A DNA stretch of 64,000 nt from Piliocolobus tephrosceles (GCF_002776525.5 NC_045441.1:123996275-124060274); one strand, 5' to 3'. Counted from the stretch's first letter, positions 23,690 to 35,589 are shown. Made by a program: numbers and translations. The notes: generated from the sequence alone by a model not told the origin.

Positions 23690-24245
23690 TGTGGCAGGTA
23701 GGTCTGTGAGTGATGAAGTCTGATAGACCTAGTTTCAAATCCTGACTTGGAGAGCTATTAGCTGGGTTACCTTGTGATAAATTAAATATTTCTTGCTCCT
23801 TTTTATTTATCGATAAAAATGCCTCATACAGTCATTGTAAAGATTAGGCTGGGCACGGTGGCACACGCCTGTAATCCCAGCACTTTGGGAGGCTGAGATG
23901 GGCAGATCACTTGAGCTCAGGAGTTCAAGACCAGCCTGGCCAACATGGTGAAACTCCATCTCTACTAAAAACTACAAAAACAAAAACAAAAAACAAAAAA
24001 TTAGCTGCACATGGTGGCAGTCGCCTATAATCCCAGCTACTTGGGAGGCTGAGGCAGGAGACTTGCTTGAACCCGGGAGGCAGAAGTTGCAGTAAGCCAA
24101 GATCACGCCACTGCACTCCAGCCTGGGCGACAGAGTGAAACTCTGTCTGAAAAAAAAAAAAAAAGATTAAACTAGTTGGCCCATGGATGTAGAAAAATTA
24201 GCACAATGCCTGGCATATAGTATATGCTCAAAAAATGTTAGATGT
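23690..24245 (+). repeat. MIR split by an Alu
   Basis: Left part 23690-23846 ('gacctagtttcaaatcctgacttggagagctattagctggg') and right part 24162-24245 ('gcacaatgcctggcatatagtatatgctc ... gttattatta') are the two halves of one MIR. An Alu is inserted between them. Confidence 0.82.
23847..24161 (+). mobile_element. Alu inserted in a MIR
   Basis: Full Alu beginning ggctgggcacgg. The duplicated target AAAGATTA (23839-23846 and 24162-24169) is MIR sequence. The middle A-rich linker is expanded (caaaaacaaaaaacaaaaaa). Confidence 0.92.
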
Positions 24246-24310
24246 TATTATTAAAATTGTTTTAATGTTTTGGTAGGCCTTTGCTACAAAATAAAATTTT
24301 ACTAAATACG

Positions 24311-24609
24311 TTTTTTTTTTTTTTTTTTTTTTTTGAGACAGTCTTGTCCTGTCAACCATGCTGGAGTGCAGTGGAGTGATCTCGGCTCACTGCAACCTCC
24401 ACCTCCCGGGTTCAATTCTCCTGCCTCAGCCTTCTGAGTAGCTGGGATTACAGGCACGTGCCACCACGCCTGGCTAATTTTTTGTGTCTTCAGTAGAGAT
24501 GGGATTTCACCATGTTAGCCAAGCAGGTCTCGAGCTGCTGACCTTGTGATCTGCCCTCCTCAGCCTCCCAAAGTGCTGGGATTACAGGCATGAGCCACTA
24601 CATCTGGCC
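24311..24609 (-). mobile_element. Alu, minus strand
   Basis: T24 run then the complement of a full Alu ending 'catctggcc'. The target-site duplication is CTAAATACG (24302-24310) and CTGAATACG (24610-24618). It is 150 bp from the plus-strand Alu, so the two can pair. Confidence 0.9.
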
Positions 24610-24619
24610 CTGAATACGA

Positions 24620-24999
24620 ATTTTATGTCTCTGTCATCTCGGTCATTATAACTTCCTGCATCCTCACCACAAAGCTTCTTTTCTATACTGACCTTGAATT
24701 TGCTAAGATGTTTTTATTGCAGTTGGGAAAGAGTTAAACCCTTGGCAACATCGAAGTCTACCTGGCAAATATAATTGCTCCATGAGGAGTTCAAAGTCAC
24801 ATATTGTAGACATGTGGCTGATTTTCTAATTCATGAATGACATATTCGTTATTTTAAATATAATGTCTAAAACATCTCTCTGAATTTCACGTTAAAAGTT
24901 TAATTTAGAGTAGTTCTCAAGTAGAAAAATAGTTCTCAAGTAGAAAAAAGCATCAGCCAAACTTTTTGTCTAATATTAACAAGAAAATGAACCATCAAT
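24620..24999. other. Intron, nothing assigned
   Basis: About 380 bp. A short local duplication, 'agttctcaagtagaaaaa', occurs at 24912 and 24931. Confidence 0.45.
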
Positions 25000-25212
25000 T
25001 GTTTAACATCAACTAAATTCCAGGTACTAGGTGATATACTTTATATACATTATCTCATTTAATCATCCAAACAACCCTATGACCTGGATATTTTACTTAC
25101 AGTTGAGGAATCCTTGAGTCTGAAAGTCTAAGTAACATGTTCAGCTTCCTATAGCTAGGGACTACAACCCGGTTCTCCCTGCCTGCCCCAAATCTCAAAG
25201 CCTTCCCACTGA
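25000..25212 (-). repeat. MIR, minus strand
   Basis: Complement of MIR: 'tatactttatatacattatctcatttaatcatccaaacaaccctatgacctgg', then 'cagttgaggaa' and 'ctagggactacaacccggttc'. Confidence 0.78.
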
Positions 25213-25333
25213 AACAAATTGATCCATGGAATTCTTCATGTTTTAACTGGTGGTCCTGGCTGAAAATCCATAATCTCCATAATGGCAAAATAGCTCCCCA
25301 AGATGGGGGAAATTCATGGCAGTTATGCAGCAA

Positions 25334-25663
25334 TGAGACAGCCAGGTGGGAGGGGGTCCCTGGAGAAACTCCAACCAGCCTGCCCACTGAGGTGGAGCCT
25401 CCGGAAGTTCACGAGGTTTGCAGCTGGGAGGAGCTTGGCCCCGCCTCTTCCTGTGCAGAACAAGGGATTCAAATGGCGGGCGGGAAGTGCTCTAGCAGAG
25501 GGACTCTGGCCTTGGGAGAGTCCCGGTTTCCCCCTTTTCTTCCTTTTCACCCAATAAAATCCTGCTTTGCTCAACCTTTAAACCGTCTGTGAGCCCAGAT
25601 TTTCGTGGCCGTGGGACAGACAAGAACCCTGTCTTTAGCTGAACTAAGGAAAGTCCTGCAACA
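25334..25663 (+). mobile_element. ERV1-type solo LTR with poly(A) signal
   Basis: A 330-bp element with TG...CA ends (TGAGACAGCCAGG ... CCTGCAACA) flanked by a 4-bp duplication GCAA (25330-25333 and 25664-25667), the target length typical of class I (gamma-like) retroviral elements. It has AATAAA at 25553-25558 followed by 'gctttgctcaacctttaaaccgtctgtgagcc'. No internal retroviral DNA flanks it, so it is a solo LTR left by recombination. It lies in the same sense as CALD1, inside the intron. Subfamily not assigned. Confidence 0.82.
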
Positions 25664-25669
25664 GCAATA

Positions 25670-26185
25670 GACTAAACAAAGACTACTGTGCCTAGTTGAA
25701 CTATTTTTTATGCTTCTTCAGGTAAATGGCTTACATGTGTAGGCACAGTCATTGTTTTGTTTGCCCTCAGAAAATCTCTTGTGTTATTCCCATTTAACAG
25801 AAAAATAGAGACAGAAGATCGAGTTTCCCTGCTTAAGGCAAAGAAGGCTGTTGATATGACTATTCTTGACTTTTCACTGGACTTTTTTCAGCAAGACTGT
25901 ACATCATTAGGACAGGGACTTAGTCACATCATCACTCTTAAAAACTTAAGGCTGTCTCTGACCTTATGAATCATCTTCCGCAGGGGAACGTTATGTATTC
26001 AGTTTTGGACCACACACTGTTTTGAGGCACTGATGAAAGCTCTGGACCCTCCTCCAAGAAAAATGCACATATGCACCCACCAAACTTGGCACTTACATTC
26101 AGTGGCATCATGAACCTCCGTCCGCAGACCTCCTGGGGGCTTATGCCTTCTGGCCAAGAATCCCTGATCTAATGAATTTTAAAAC
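25670..26185. other. Intron, nothing assigned
   Basis: About 500 bp between the LTR and a MIR fragment. The 70-codon frame at 25757-25969 has no recognisable domain. Confidence 0.4.
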
Positions 26186-26189
26186 TGCC

Positions 26190-26285
26190 TGTTAAATATG
26201 AAGAAACTCAAGCCTAGGAGACATATTCCCTCAAGATCACCCAGCTAAGCTGTTTGCATAGTGTGGGCCCCTGGACAAACAAAGC
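26190..26285 (-). repeat. MIR fragment, minus strand
   Basis: 'aatatgaagaaactcaagcctaggag ... ccctcaagatcacccagctaa' is the complement of the MIR central region. Confidence 0.55.
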
Positions 26286-26443
26286 CATCCTGATTTTGCT
26301 GTCTGTAAAAAAGTCTATGGCTATTGATTAGGAAAATAAAGCATACTTTAGGAAAAGAGTGTATTCTACAATGTACTGCATGTAGAGTGCTTTTTAAAAC
26401 TTAAAAACCGATTATGGATACTATTTCTAAATAAAGGAGATTA

Positions 26444-26741
26444 GGCCGGGCGCGGTGGCTCAAGCCTGTAATCCTAGCACTTTGGGAGGCCGAGACGGGC
26501 GGATCACAAGGGCAGGAGATCGAGACCATCCTGGCTAACACGGTGAAACCCCGTCTCTACTAAAGAATACAAAAAACTAGCCGGGCGACGAGGCGGGCCC
26601 CTGTAGTCCCAGCTACTCGGGAGGCTGAGGCAGGAGAATGGCGTAAACCTGGGAGGCGGAGCTTGCAGTGAGCTGAGATCCGGCCACCGCACTCCAGCCT
26701 GGGCGACAGAGCCAGACTCCGTCTCAAAAAAAAAAAATAAA
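26444..26741 (+). mobile_element. AluYR-type Alu (Old World monkey lineage), young
   Basis: Begins ggccgggcgcggtggctcaagcc and contains 'cgagacgggcggatcac', 'gaatggcgtaaacc' and 'gagatccggccac', a combination typical of cercopithecid AluY subfamilies. The target-site duplication TAAATAAAGGAGATTA is intact at 26428-26443 and 26742-26757. Low divergence indicates recent insertion. Confidence 0.93.
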
Positions 26742-27149
26742 TAAATAAAGGAGATTAGGTCAGATTACAGTGAATAAAGTGAAAAACAAAGAAAGATGAG
26801 TGGATAGGCAGAATGATGCCAGTTAATTGTCAGGAACTGGGAATCAAACTTTGCCATCTTTGTCAACAAGGACAAAAAAACTATGGGGACTTACTACAAT
26901 CCCATTTTCCATCAGTTTTAGAAGTTTTTTTATGTGGTGAATGTTGTGTTAGCATGATTTCTTCAAACAAAGCTTAATTATGAAACTAAGTTATGTAGGA
27001 TTTCTCCATTCTTACCAGTTTTTAGAAAATTCATCAAATGACTTTTCTCTCTAAATATGAAAAAGATAAGAACTGATTTGATGCTTAACAGAGAAACTTA
27101 TATTTTACATTTATCACTACTATCTTTGGGGAGGATGGGACAGATTTGC

Positions 27150-27475
27150 AGTGGGACAGGTGCCTTTCAGAGAGTAGGATCTAGAGTCATGAAGACTTGG
27201 ATTCAAATCCCAGAAGCCCAGCTGCATTCTCAAGGGTGGTTCTACTCCACCTCTCTCAGCCCATTGGTGCCTTTCAGAGAGTAGGATCTAGAGTCATGAA
27301 GACTTAGATTCAAATCCCAGAATCCCAGCTGGATTCTTAAGGGTGGTTCTACTCCACCTCTCAGCCCATTTCATCATGTGGAAAATGGCCGTCAGAACAA
27401 TTCTTCCTTATAAGGTTTAATGCAGATTATAAAGCACTTGGTAATTCCTGAAACATGATTAGTGCTCAGTCTGTT
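27150..27475 (+). repeat. MIR containing a 107-bp tandem duplication
   Basis: MIR-type motifs ('gatctagagtcatgaagacttggattcaaatcccag', 'attataaagcacttggtaattcctgaaa') run through the region. Copy 1 spans 27159-27265 and copy 2 spans 27266-27370. Copy 2 lacks one TC unit of 'ctctctcagc' and differs at a few bases. Only the part after copy 2 continues into the MIR 3' end. Confidence 0.85.
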
Positions 27476-27883
27476 ACCTCTCGTTGCTGTTTTTCTGCTG
27501 GCTGAAGGACATGGTAAGAAAGGTGCTCTCAGAAAAGCCCTCTCTGGGGTCACCTCCCAGGAAACTCAGCCTTTTGGCAGCTACCATCTGGGGTATCACT
27601 GAACAAGGTACAACTCCATGTGTCAGATGGCTCAGTGTCTAATCTCTTCTCTGTTTCAAATCTGTTTTAGCAGCTACCTTGAAAGTGACGGGACAATTAT
27701 GGATATAAAGGTCTCTATATAAAAAGAAAATTTACCATTTTATTATCAAGAATGCTTTTCCATTTTCCCTACTTGTTTGAAATCAAGACAAAAGCATACA
27801 ATAGTCTGGTACATATCAAGGTCTTTGTCACAATTATATATACATATGTGTATGTGTGTATATAATTTAATTAATCATGTATG
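27476..27883. other. Intron, nothing assigned
   Basis: About 400 bp, ending in an AT-rich (TATA/TGTA) patch at 27835-27868. No exon recognised. Confidence 0.4.
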
Positions 27884-28078
27884 GTCAGCTCTCTCTACCT
27901 GGGGATTCAACCAACCCAGATCAAAAATGTAGTTAGGCCTACCATGGATGCATCTGTGCTAAACATGTACATACTTTTTTCCTTGTCATTATTTCTTAAC
28001 AATACAGTGTAACAACTATGTTTGTAGCATTTATATTCCCCTGCTGATACTGAGGGATGACTATATTTAAAATACTCT
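27884..28078. mobile_element. Non-autonomous Tigger-type (MER2-like) DNA transposon remnant
   Basis: Contains 'ggggattcaaccaacccagatcaaaaatgtagttaggcc', 'acatgtacatacttttttccttgtcattatttc' and ends 'ctgatactgagggatgacta', the internal and terminal patterns of MER2/Tigger elements. TA dinucleotides flank both ends. Internally deleted. Confidence 0.68.
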
Positions 28079-28079
28079 T

Positions 28080-28638
28080 TTTACCTTGTGAAATTATCAT
28101 TTCTCTTTTCATGTTGCATAATCTATGGTTTCATTACCATTAAAGCATCAACCAGAAGCTTCTCAGTGCCAACATTATATATAAATATTGTAATAATAAC
28201 AGAAGGAAAATCATTTGCCTAATTTTTATGAAATGATTTTGAAAAAGTGTATCCCAAATTACTAATTTATTCATTTTAATTATGAGAAAGCTGATGCATA
28301 CAAAGTAATCCCATGTAATGTATATGGAAGTTCTAACTCATCCTAATGCATATCCTCTAAACTCACCACACAGCCTAAGACCTAGAACATTTCCAATGCC
28401 CTTGAAGCCTCAGGCTCCTCTCCAATCCCTTCCCTTCACCTCCCCACCCCCAGAGGTAACCAGTATCCTGAATAATTCATTTATTTTAAAATAAAATTTG
28501 AAATGAGATCATACGAATTTAGGTACTAGCTTCTCCAGGGCCCTGGGATCCAGGCATTCCAAAGATTCTCTCCAGACTCTCAGGTAAAGGTGTCAGTGAG
28601 AGCCCACTTCCCTGAGAGGGCGAGAAGTTTGTCTTTCT
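28080..28638. other. Intron, nothing assigned
   Basis: About 560 bp. A C-rich patch (28410-28455) includes 'cttcacctccccacccccag', which looks like an acceptor tract. The sequence after it has no coding exon I recognise. Confidence 0.4.
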
Positions 28639-28652
28639 AAACACACAGGACA

Positions 28653-28950
28653 GGCTGGGCATGGTGGCTCCTGCGTGTAATGTCAGCCCTTTGGGAGGCT
28701 GAGGCGGGCAAATCACTTGAGGTCAGGAGTTTGAGACTAGCCTGGCCAACATGGTGAAAGCCCTTCTCTACTAAAAATACAAAAACTAGCCAGGCATGAT
28801 AGTGGGCACCCACAAGCCCACCTACTGGGGAGGCTGAAGCAGGAGAATCACTTGAAACCAGGAGGCAGAGGTTGCAGTGAGCTGAGATGTCACCACTGCA
28901 TTCCAGCCTGGGTGATAGAATGAGACCTTGCCTCAAGAAAAAATAAAAAT
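28653..28950 (+). mobile_element. Alu, plus strand
   Basis: Full Alu with tail AAAAAATAAAAAT. The target-site duplication is AAACACACAGGACA (28639-28652) and AAACACACAAGACA (28951-28964). Moderately diverged. Confidence 0.9.
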
Positions 28951-29043
28951 AAACACACAAGACAAATGTTCTTATGCTGTCTAAAGCTGTAAGAAGTATA
29001 CAGTGTGAACAAAGAATTCTCATCAAAATAAAATAAAAATATA

Positions 29044-29374
29044 GGCCAGGTGCAGTGGCTCACTCCTTTGGGATCCTAACACTTTGGGAGGCTGAGGTGG
29101 GAGGATCACTTAAGCCCAGAAGTTTGAGACCAACCTGAGCAACATAGGAAGACCTCATCTCTACAAATAATAATAATAATAATAAATAGCTGGATAACTG
29201 GATGTGGCAGTGTGTGCCTGTAGTACCAGCTACTCTAGAGGCTGAGGTAGGAGGATTACTTGAGCCTGGGAGTTAGAGGCTGCAGTGAGCAGTAAGCCAT
29301 GATTGCACTACTGCACTCTAGCCTGGACAGCAGAGGGAGACCTTGTCTCAAAAAAAAAAAAAAAAAAAAAAAAA
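29044..29374 (+). mobile_element. AluJ-like, plus strand, with (AAT)n linker
   Basis: Old Alu ('cacttaagcccagaagtttgagaccaacctgagcaac'). The A-rich linker between arms has expanded to (AAT)n at 29167-29183. The tail is 25 A. A small internal duplication, 'cagtgagcagtaagcc', is present. Confidence 0.85.
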
Positions 29375-31584
29375 GTTATGAAAGCTATCCAATATTTATA
29401 TTGCACCTCTCTCTTTTGCCCTTTGGTTTTCTCATTGGCCAGCAGGAGTGACAGATCTGCATTTGCAGCTGTCATTTGGTCAGGTGGAACTGGCAGACAG
29501 AAATGATGACTTCAGTTGCTTTCAAGTCTTCCAAGGAAGTTCTTGACCTTTATTATCCCAAAGGTGCCTAAATGGTGCTACAAGAAAGTACCACAGGGCG
29601 TGAATCATGAGCATGTTGGACCAATGTGGTGGCTGTGTAAGTGGATTCTTATTCATCTGTGAATCAGGTTAAAGAGGAATCATGTGCATATTTTGTGAAC
29701 AAAATCAGTTCTTTCCACTAGTTTGCTATCTAATGAGCACTATTCATCAGCAGTGGAAAATCAGTTTCTAGCCTATCCTAAATCTGCATTAACTCAGACT
29801 GTTTTTGAATTTGTAATCATTTATTCAGGGATATTAGTAAAGTACAACTTTGAATTATTTATAAATAAAGGGTTTGGTTAACATGTTAAATATGTGAGCT
29901 ACATTCCATGGTTTAGTTTTTAAACACTGGAGAGTACAACTTTTTTAAACCTTTTAAATAACTTTAAAAACATTCACTTACATTGAACAGCTTAATTTGT
30001 TAATTATAAATCATTTTTATTTATTCACCATTTGAATAAGCTTCTAACGTTTTGCTAGCCTGGTGGAAGTTACCAGGTAGGTAGACTTGAACATTTTTCA
30101 AAATTAAATTTCTCTTAAAGTATTTTATAATTTTTACTGGCCTTCCTTCTAGTTGATCTATTTTAGTGAGACTTGACATTGCATTTGAGATGAGTACCAA
30201 TGACTAGGTTAGAATGTGACGGCTTATTTTCCATTTTAATAACTCCTACATCACATACAGTTCCTTTGTTGGGATAAAAATCTCAGTAAAGTACACATCG
30301 GTCACTATTAATAGCAGCTACAAGCCTGTACATTCAGGAGAGTCTCCAGAGAGTGTATTTTAAACCCCACATTGTTTAGAATAGGAAATTCTTCCAATGT
30401 TCATATTTTCCATTGTGGGTGACATGGACTATCCCATATCACATCTTCACTGGGTTCTGTTTTCCTGTATCATTTAGAAACCCAGCTGACAGTTTCCAGC
30501 GGATTGCTCAATATGTGCTTTTTATTTTTCTAAGGGTAGCCTGGGTCTTTTTGTCCGGTGGGAATTTTGTATGCTTCATGGGGCTCTCCAAATAAAAGCT
30601 AGATAACTCAGAGCCGGCACCAAAGCAACTAGGTAATGAAAGGGTCCTTTATTTCTGGAGCTAGTAGCACTACTGTGCCCGCTTAGAATAACAGCAGTCA
30701 ACCCATTTTTTATTCCCACAGAAAACTTTACACTGCTGGAAGGTTTTCTGGAGGTAGGGGGAGACTCAAGAGACTAATACGAAAAATGAGCAGGAAGTGA
30801 GCAAATAAACAAGCAGGATGAGGTGATGGGTTATCAGGCTGATTCAAAGACAAGAAGCATCCTCAGGTCTAATCACACTGCATCTTTCCCAAGGCACGAT
30901 CGGCAGATACAATACATGTATATCTCTGCCCACTCCTTCCTTGAACAATTCTTCTGTTTCTCTAATCAAAACTGTTGTGTAGATCTTGATCTTTTTTTAG
31001 TGGGGGCTCATTTGGGGGATCTAATATTCCCTCACTATTTGTCCTTTGATGAAGAAGATGAGAAAGGACCTATTATTAAGGGGCCTTGGGCAAAAATTTT
31101 GATGTAGAAAGAACTGATATCTGATACCTGTCCTTCCTGCTACTACCTTTTAAGATCCTTTAACTCTTCCTATCTAACCATGAGAGTGTATTTTCCCGGA
31201 GCCAGCATCTTCATAGCATATCCTGGCTACCTAGGGATTATCATTGCTATAGATGCCCAATGGCTTTTGAACTGAACAGAATGAAGTTTTTAAAAACTCT
31301 AGAGTGAGGCCAGGGAGAAATTCCCAAATCCTTTAGTCTCTAAGTGCCTCACGTCATATAAATTATGTCTCATTGTGGCATTGTCAGAGCTATGGTAGAG
31401 CTGAAATCAGAGACATACACCCTTCAGAAAGGTGTCAGTTTCCCATGAGAACTCTGCCTGAAGTGCAGAATCACTTCTAGAAGACAGATTCTGGTGTCTA
31501 GTTGGGTTATGTCATCAGAAATTAACATACGCTGTCTTTCCTACATTCTCTGAAAGGGGGTTGGAAGCCCAAATCATTGGACAG
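29375..31584. other. Intron, 2.2 kb with no gene or named repeat
   Basis: Single-copy-looking AT-rich sequence. The short open frames (for example 30413-30595, 30823-31107) have no recognisable domain and no flanking splice-site pair I trust. Confidence 0.45.
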
Positions 31585-31690
31585 TCTGTAGAGCAACATG
31601 TCCAAGAGCACACAGTCAGTGGCAGGGTCAAATCCGGAAACCCTGTCATTTACTGCAACTCTGGCACTTCTTTTCTTTGCATTGTGCGAG
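31585..31690 (-). repeat. MIR fragment, minus strand
   Basis: 'aagagcacacagtcagtggcagggtcaaatccggaaaccctgtc' is the complement of the MIR core. Confidence 0.6.
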
Positions 31691-31804
31691 GCCCCACTCT
31701 CAATTTATTACCACATTAGAGCTAAATGTCCTCTAACTCCTGCTGAAGAGATTGTCTTTTAAATCAAGGACAAAAGAAAAGACACCAGATAAAAGTTCAG
31801 CAGA

Positions 31805-31910
31805 TCAGGGTTTCCTTATGTATAAAAGAGAACTAACACTTCTCAGTGTGGCTGAGAAAATTAAGCAAGATATAGAAAAAACGTCAGCGAAAGTGTAAAG
31901 GGTAATGCAC
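31805..31910 (+). repeat. MIR 3' fragment
   Basis: 'gtttccttatgtataaaagagaactaacacttctcagtgtggctgagaaaattaa' follows the MIR 3' half. It is diverged. Confidence 0.5.
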
Positions 31911-34177
31911 ATGACATACGTTTATCATGTTGAAGTGCGTGGGTGATTACATTGGATTCACTTCTATATTAACTACATGGAGAGTTGCAGGTTTCATGCT
32001 GGTCATGTGCTACGTTTCAAATGAATTTTCACACTTCTCACTCTGCTGCCTTATGCTAGCTGACTGGCTGTCAGGCATTCCAGTCAAAAGTCAGATGCTG
32101 AGAAAACACAATGAAATAAAATGTCACCGTCACTCTGCCTAGAGCCTGTCACCTCTGGAGAGGTCTTAGGACCTCAACTGCAGATTAGGAGAGCCAAAGC
32201 CATTTTATCTTCCTTTTTCCTTTAGTTGTGAATTGAGGAGAAAATGCAGAAGATTTAAAATTCTGGCTTTATCCCAATCAGAAGGAAACTGTGCTGTGCT
32301 TACTAGGAGAACCCTACTCCCACCTTGGGTCTTACGTGGCACTTTTTACGTATATTAACTATTATCATCTATTTTATATGTTTATTTGTTCTCATATCTG
32401 TTTTCTCCACCAAACTGAAAGCAACTGTAGATCAGAAACTACATCTTACTCATTTTTATTTCTCCAAGACCAGCATACAATGTTGAATGAACACTAATAC
32501 TTTAGTCCATATCTGTGTATTAAGGCACAACTGTGACAGATTTGCTAAGCTACTTGTGAGGGAGGCAGAAATGTTAGTGACATTCGTTGTGTCTTCTAAA
32601 TGCTGGCACCATCAATACCTCTCCTGGGGTTTCATCACTCCTCTGCTGAGCCTTCAAGCCATTGCGATTTCAACTCCATATCTTTTCTCTAGAGAAATGA
32701 AGAGATTTATCTCATGTATTTCTTTGATTATTAAGGATAATGGGACTTTTACAACATATAATTTTGACCACTTATGCTTATTTAGTTGCATTGTGGAGGC
32801 AAACGATATGAATTTGGTAAGAGTCCATTTCCTTTTGTCGGCCTATTTACTCTAGTACTCAAGCCCTTAGTATATCTGCAATTAGTATCTGCATTATAAA
32901 TCAGATAATCATCAAATTAAAGGGTTTATACCAAACTTACAGGAGTCCAACAGTGAACAAACTGCATGATCAAACATTTCTCTAATGAAAGAGCAAGCTT
33001 GTAGTCAGGAGGAGTAAAGTATCCAGTTAATCCCAGAAGAATGGGCAGAAGTAGGATAAGGGTAGGGACAATCTTTGGCATGTATTTATCAACATTCTTT
33101 CTGATAATAGAATGTTTAGCATACAACAGAATGTAGTGTTTAACATACAAGTTGAGTTCAAAGTTTAGATTCCAAATGGTAAATGGTTTTCCAATATTGG
33201 GATGTAATGATGGACCAAAAAAGAAAAAAGAAAAAGAATGAAGTAATACATTAGAGCCCAATACTTTTTAATCAAAATACGAGGACTTAATTATTTTTTT
33301 CCAGTAAAGTCGAGCATTTTTATAAATGGTTTATGCTCCTTGAGTAGTACTATTTGGAAGAAGGAGGAGGAGTATTTATAAATGGAGTTTCTTCATTATA
33401 AAATATACCCTTTGGTTAATTTGTTAACATAAAATTTGTAATTAAAATAAAGTTAGTGAACTGGAACTCTCAAAATACATAGACCCAGAAGCACAATAGA
33501 ATGGCCTCAGAATTGTATTTTTATCTTTCAGCTTAATTTTTGATTCTTAGATCTACTGGGAAAAGGTCAGAAGGAAAGGTAATTTGAAGTTATCCTAGAA
33601 AGACTGAATTCTAAAATACCTCGGAGAATCTCAGATTACTTCAGCCCTCTCTACTTTGCAACATATTTTAGAAAGCTGAATTCGTATTTCAGATCATTGG
33701 CTTTCAAATTTGAAGTGACTGTCTGCTTTTTTTTTTTTTAAGTATCATCTATTTTATTTTTTTGTTGTTGTTGTCTTCATAATACACATTAAAAAGCTTT
33801 CCAGATGGCTTCTGGCTTTGAAATGAGAAAATTGAATATGTTTTTTTACTAAACATTTTCCCTTAAAAACTTGCCAGGCTGGTTGTTATTCCATAAATTA
33901 GTGAGATAAAAAAAGGCCCCACTTGCTTTTCTTGTTTTAATCTTAATAAGAGCTTGATTTCACTGCTCAATAACGTCAAAGTAAAATAGCATCTTAAAAT
34001 GGAAAAGCTTTCTTCTCCTACTCTATTTTTAATCTCCTGCCTTAGGCTACCATCATAAAGGTACCTAAGATTCTACAGAAGAGCATTTCTGAGAAATACA
34101 ATGCATAAGGGTCAAATTGCACTAGGTCTCCCAGATTGAAGCAACTGTAATCCAGAATATTAATGAGTGTAAAGAAA
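31911..34177. other. Intron, mostly unassigned, with a possible L2 fragment
   Basis: 32360-32490 ('aactgaaagcaactgtagatcagaaactacatcttactcat') may be an L2 tail. The rest holds no named repeat or exon. The open frame 32487-32855 (122 codons) has no domain and no splice support. A T-run is at 33730-33740. Confidence 0.4.
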
Positions 34178-34192
34178 GAATGGCCAGTAGAA

Positions 34193-34487
34193 GCTGGCCG
34201 CGGTGGTTCACACCTATAATCCCAGCACTTTGGGAGGCCAAGGCGGGTGGATCACCTGAGGTCAGGAGTTCAAGACCAGCCTGACCAACACGGTGAGGTC
34301 TCTACTAAAAATACAAAATTAGCCGGGCATGGTGGTGCATGCCTGTAATCCCAGCTACCTGGGAGGCTGAGGCAGGAGAATTACTTGAACCCAGGAGGCG
34401 GAGGTTGCAGTGAGCCGAGATCACACCATTGCACTCCAGCCTGGGCATCAAGAGCAAAACTCCGTCTCAAAAAAAAAAAACAAAAAG
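34193..34487 (+). mobile_element. Alu, plus strand
   Basis: Full Alu with a short deletion in the left arm ('caacacggtgaggtctctac'). The target-site duplication GAATGGCCAGTAGAA is exact at 34178-34192 and 34488-34502. Confidence 0.93.
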
Positions 34488-34502
34488 GAATGGCCAGTAG
34501 AA

Positions 34503-35270
34503 ACCTGCATGACTGCCAAGTTCAAGACCTGGTTTGGCCCCGGGGATCTAGGAATATCCAAATGAGACAGATCTTGAACTCAGGGTTGGTTGAGTTTCAG
34601 GGTGGTGACATGAGATTTATGGCTTGAATCTCAGAGTTGTGACATGAAAAGTATTCTCTCCACTTGGAGAAGTGTTTCCTCGTGTCTCCCCTTGGCTTGG
34701 GTAAAATATTACCTGTGATGATTGCACCTCCCTTCGCTCTGACTTTACACTCATAAAGAAGTCTCTATTGACTATGCAGCTTCCTGACATCCTGGCTTGG
34801 GGAATGGGAGGTGCCCTGGTTAGGAAATGGGAGTTCTCCAGGCACTGAAGACAGACGGCATTTCTTCTGTCTTAACTGGCACTAGAGATGGCATCAGTCT
34901 CTTGTGCATCGGTGAGTTCATCAATCTTCCTGATACCTGTCGACTCTTGAACTCCCAAGATCCAATTTCTGGTGCAGAACGGTTATGAATACTCCAAAAA
35001 AAAAAAAGGCTAATCTGTATAATCTGTAGAAACCTTTGGAAGAACAAGCAGCATCTCTACTCCATCGTTGTCCTTCTTCACCCCAGAGTACAAATGACAA
35101 GTATTTACTGGCCATCTGTTACATACAAACACCCTTCTAGGCTGTATCAGGTGCAAAAGGGGTGGTAGGAAATATCCCTTCCAGCAAAAATGTTACACTG
35201 TAACTTATTTGGTAAAAACAAGTATATGCACAGGAACAATGAATAAATAAGACCCTGTGTATTTGTATTT
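34503..35270. other. Intron, nothing assigned
   Basis: About 770 bp, including an A12 run at 34997-35008. No exon or repeat recognised. Confidence 0.4.
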
Positions 35271-35583
35271 CTCTCTTTCTTTCTTTCTTTTCTTTCTTTT
35301 CTTTCTTTCTGTCTCACTCTGTCACCCAGGCTACAGTGCACTGGTGCAATCTCGGCTCACTGCAGCCTTCACCTCCTGGGTTCAAGTGATTCTCGTGCCT
35401 CAGCCTCTGGAGTAGCTGGGGTTATAGGCGCACACCACCATGCCAGGCTAGCTTTTGTATTTTTAATAAAGATGGGGTTTTGCTAAGTTGGCCAGGCTGG
35501 TTTCTAACTCCTGACCTCAGGTGATCCACCACCTCAGCCTCCCAAAGTGCTGGGATTACAGGTGTGAGCCCCCACACCTGGCA
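35271..35583 (-). mobile_element. Alu, minus strand, with (TTTC)n tail
   Basis: Complement of Alu ending 'ccacacctggcacc'. The original poly-T has become (TTTC)n at 35271-35310. This is a typical route for tetranucleotide microsatellite birth from an Alu tail. Confidence 0.9.
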
Positions 35584-35589
35584 CCATAC

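Noticed and set aside
28410..28460. Acceptor-like 'cttcacctccccacccccag' suggesting another exon
   Set aside because: The following sequence lacks a known caldesmon segment and a convincing donor within exon range.
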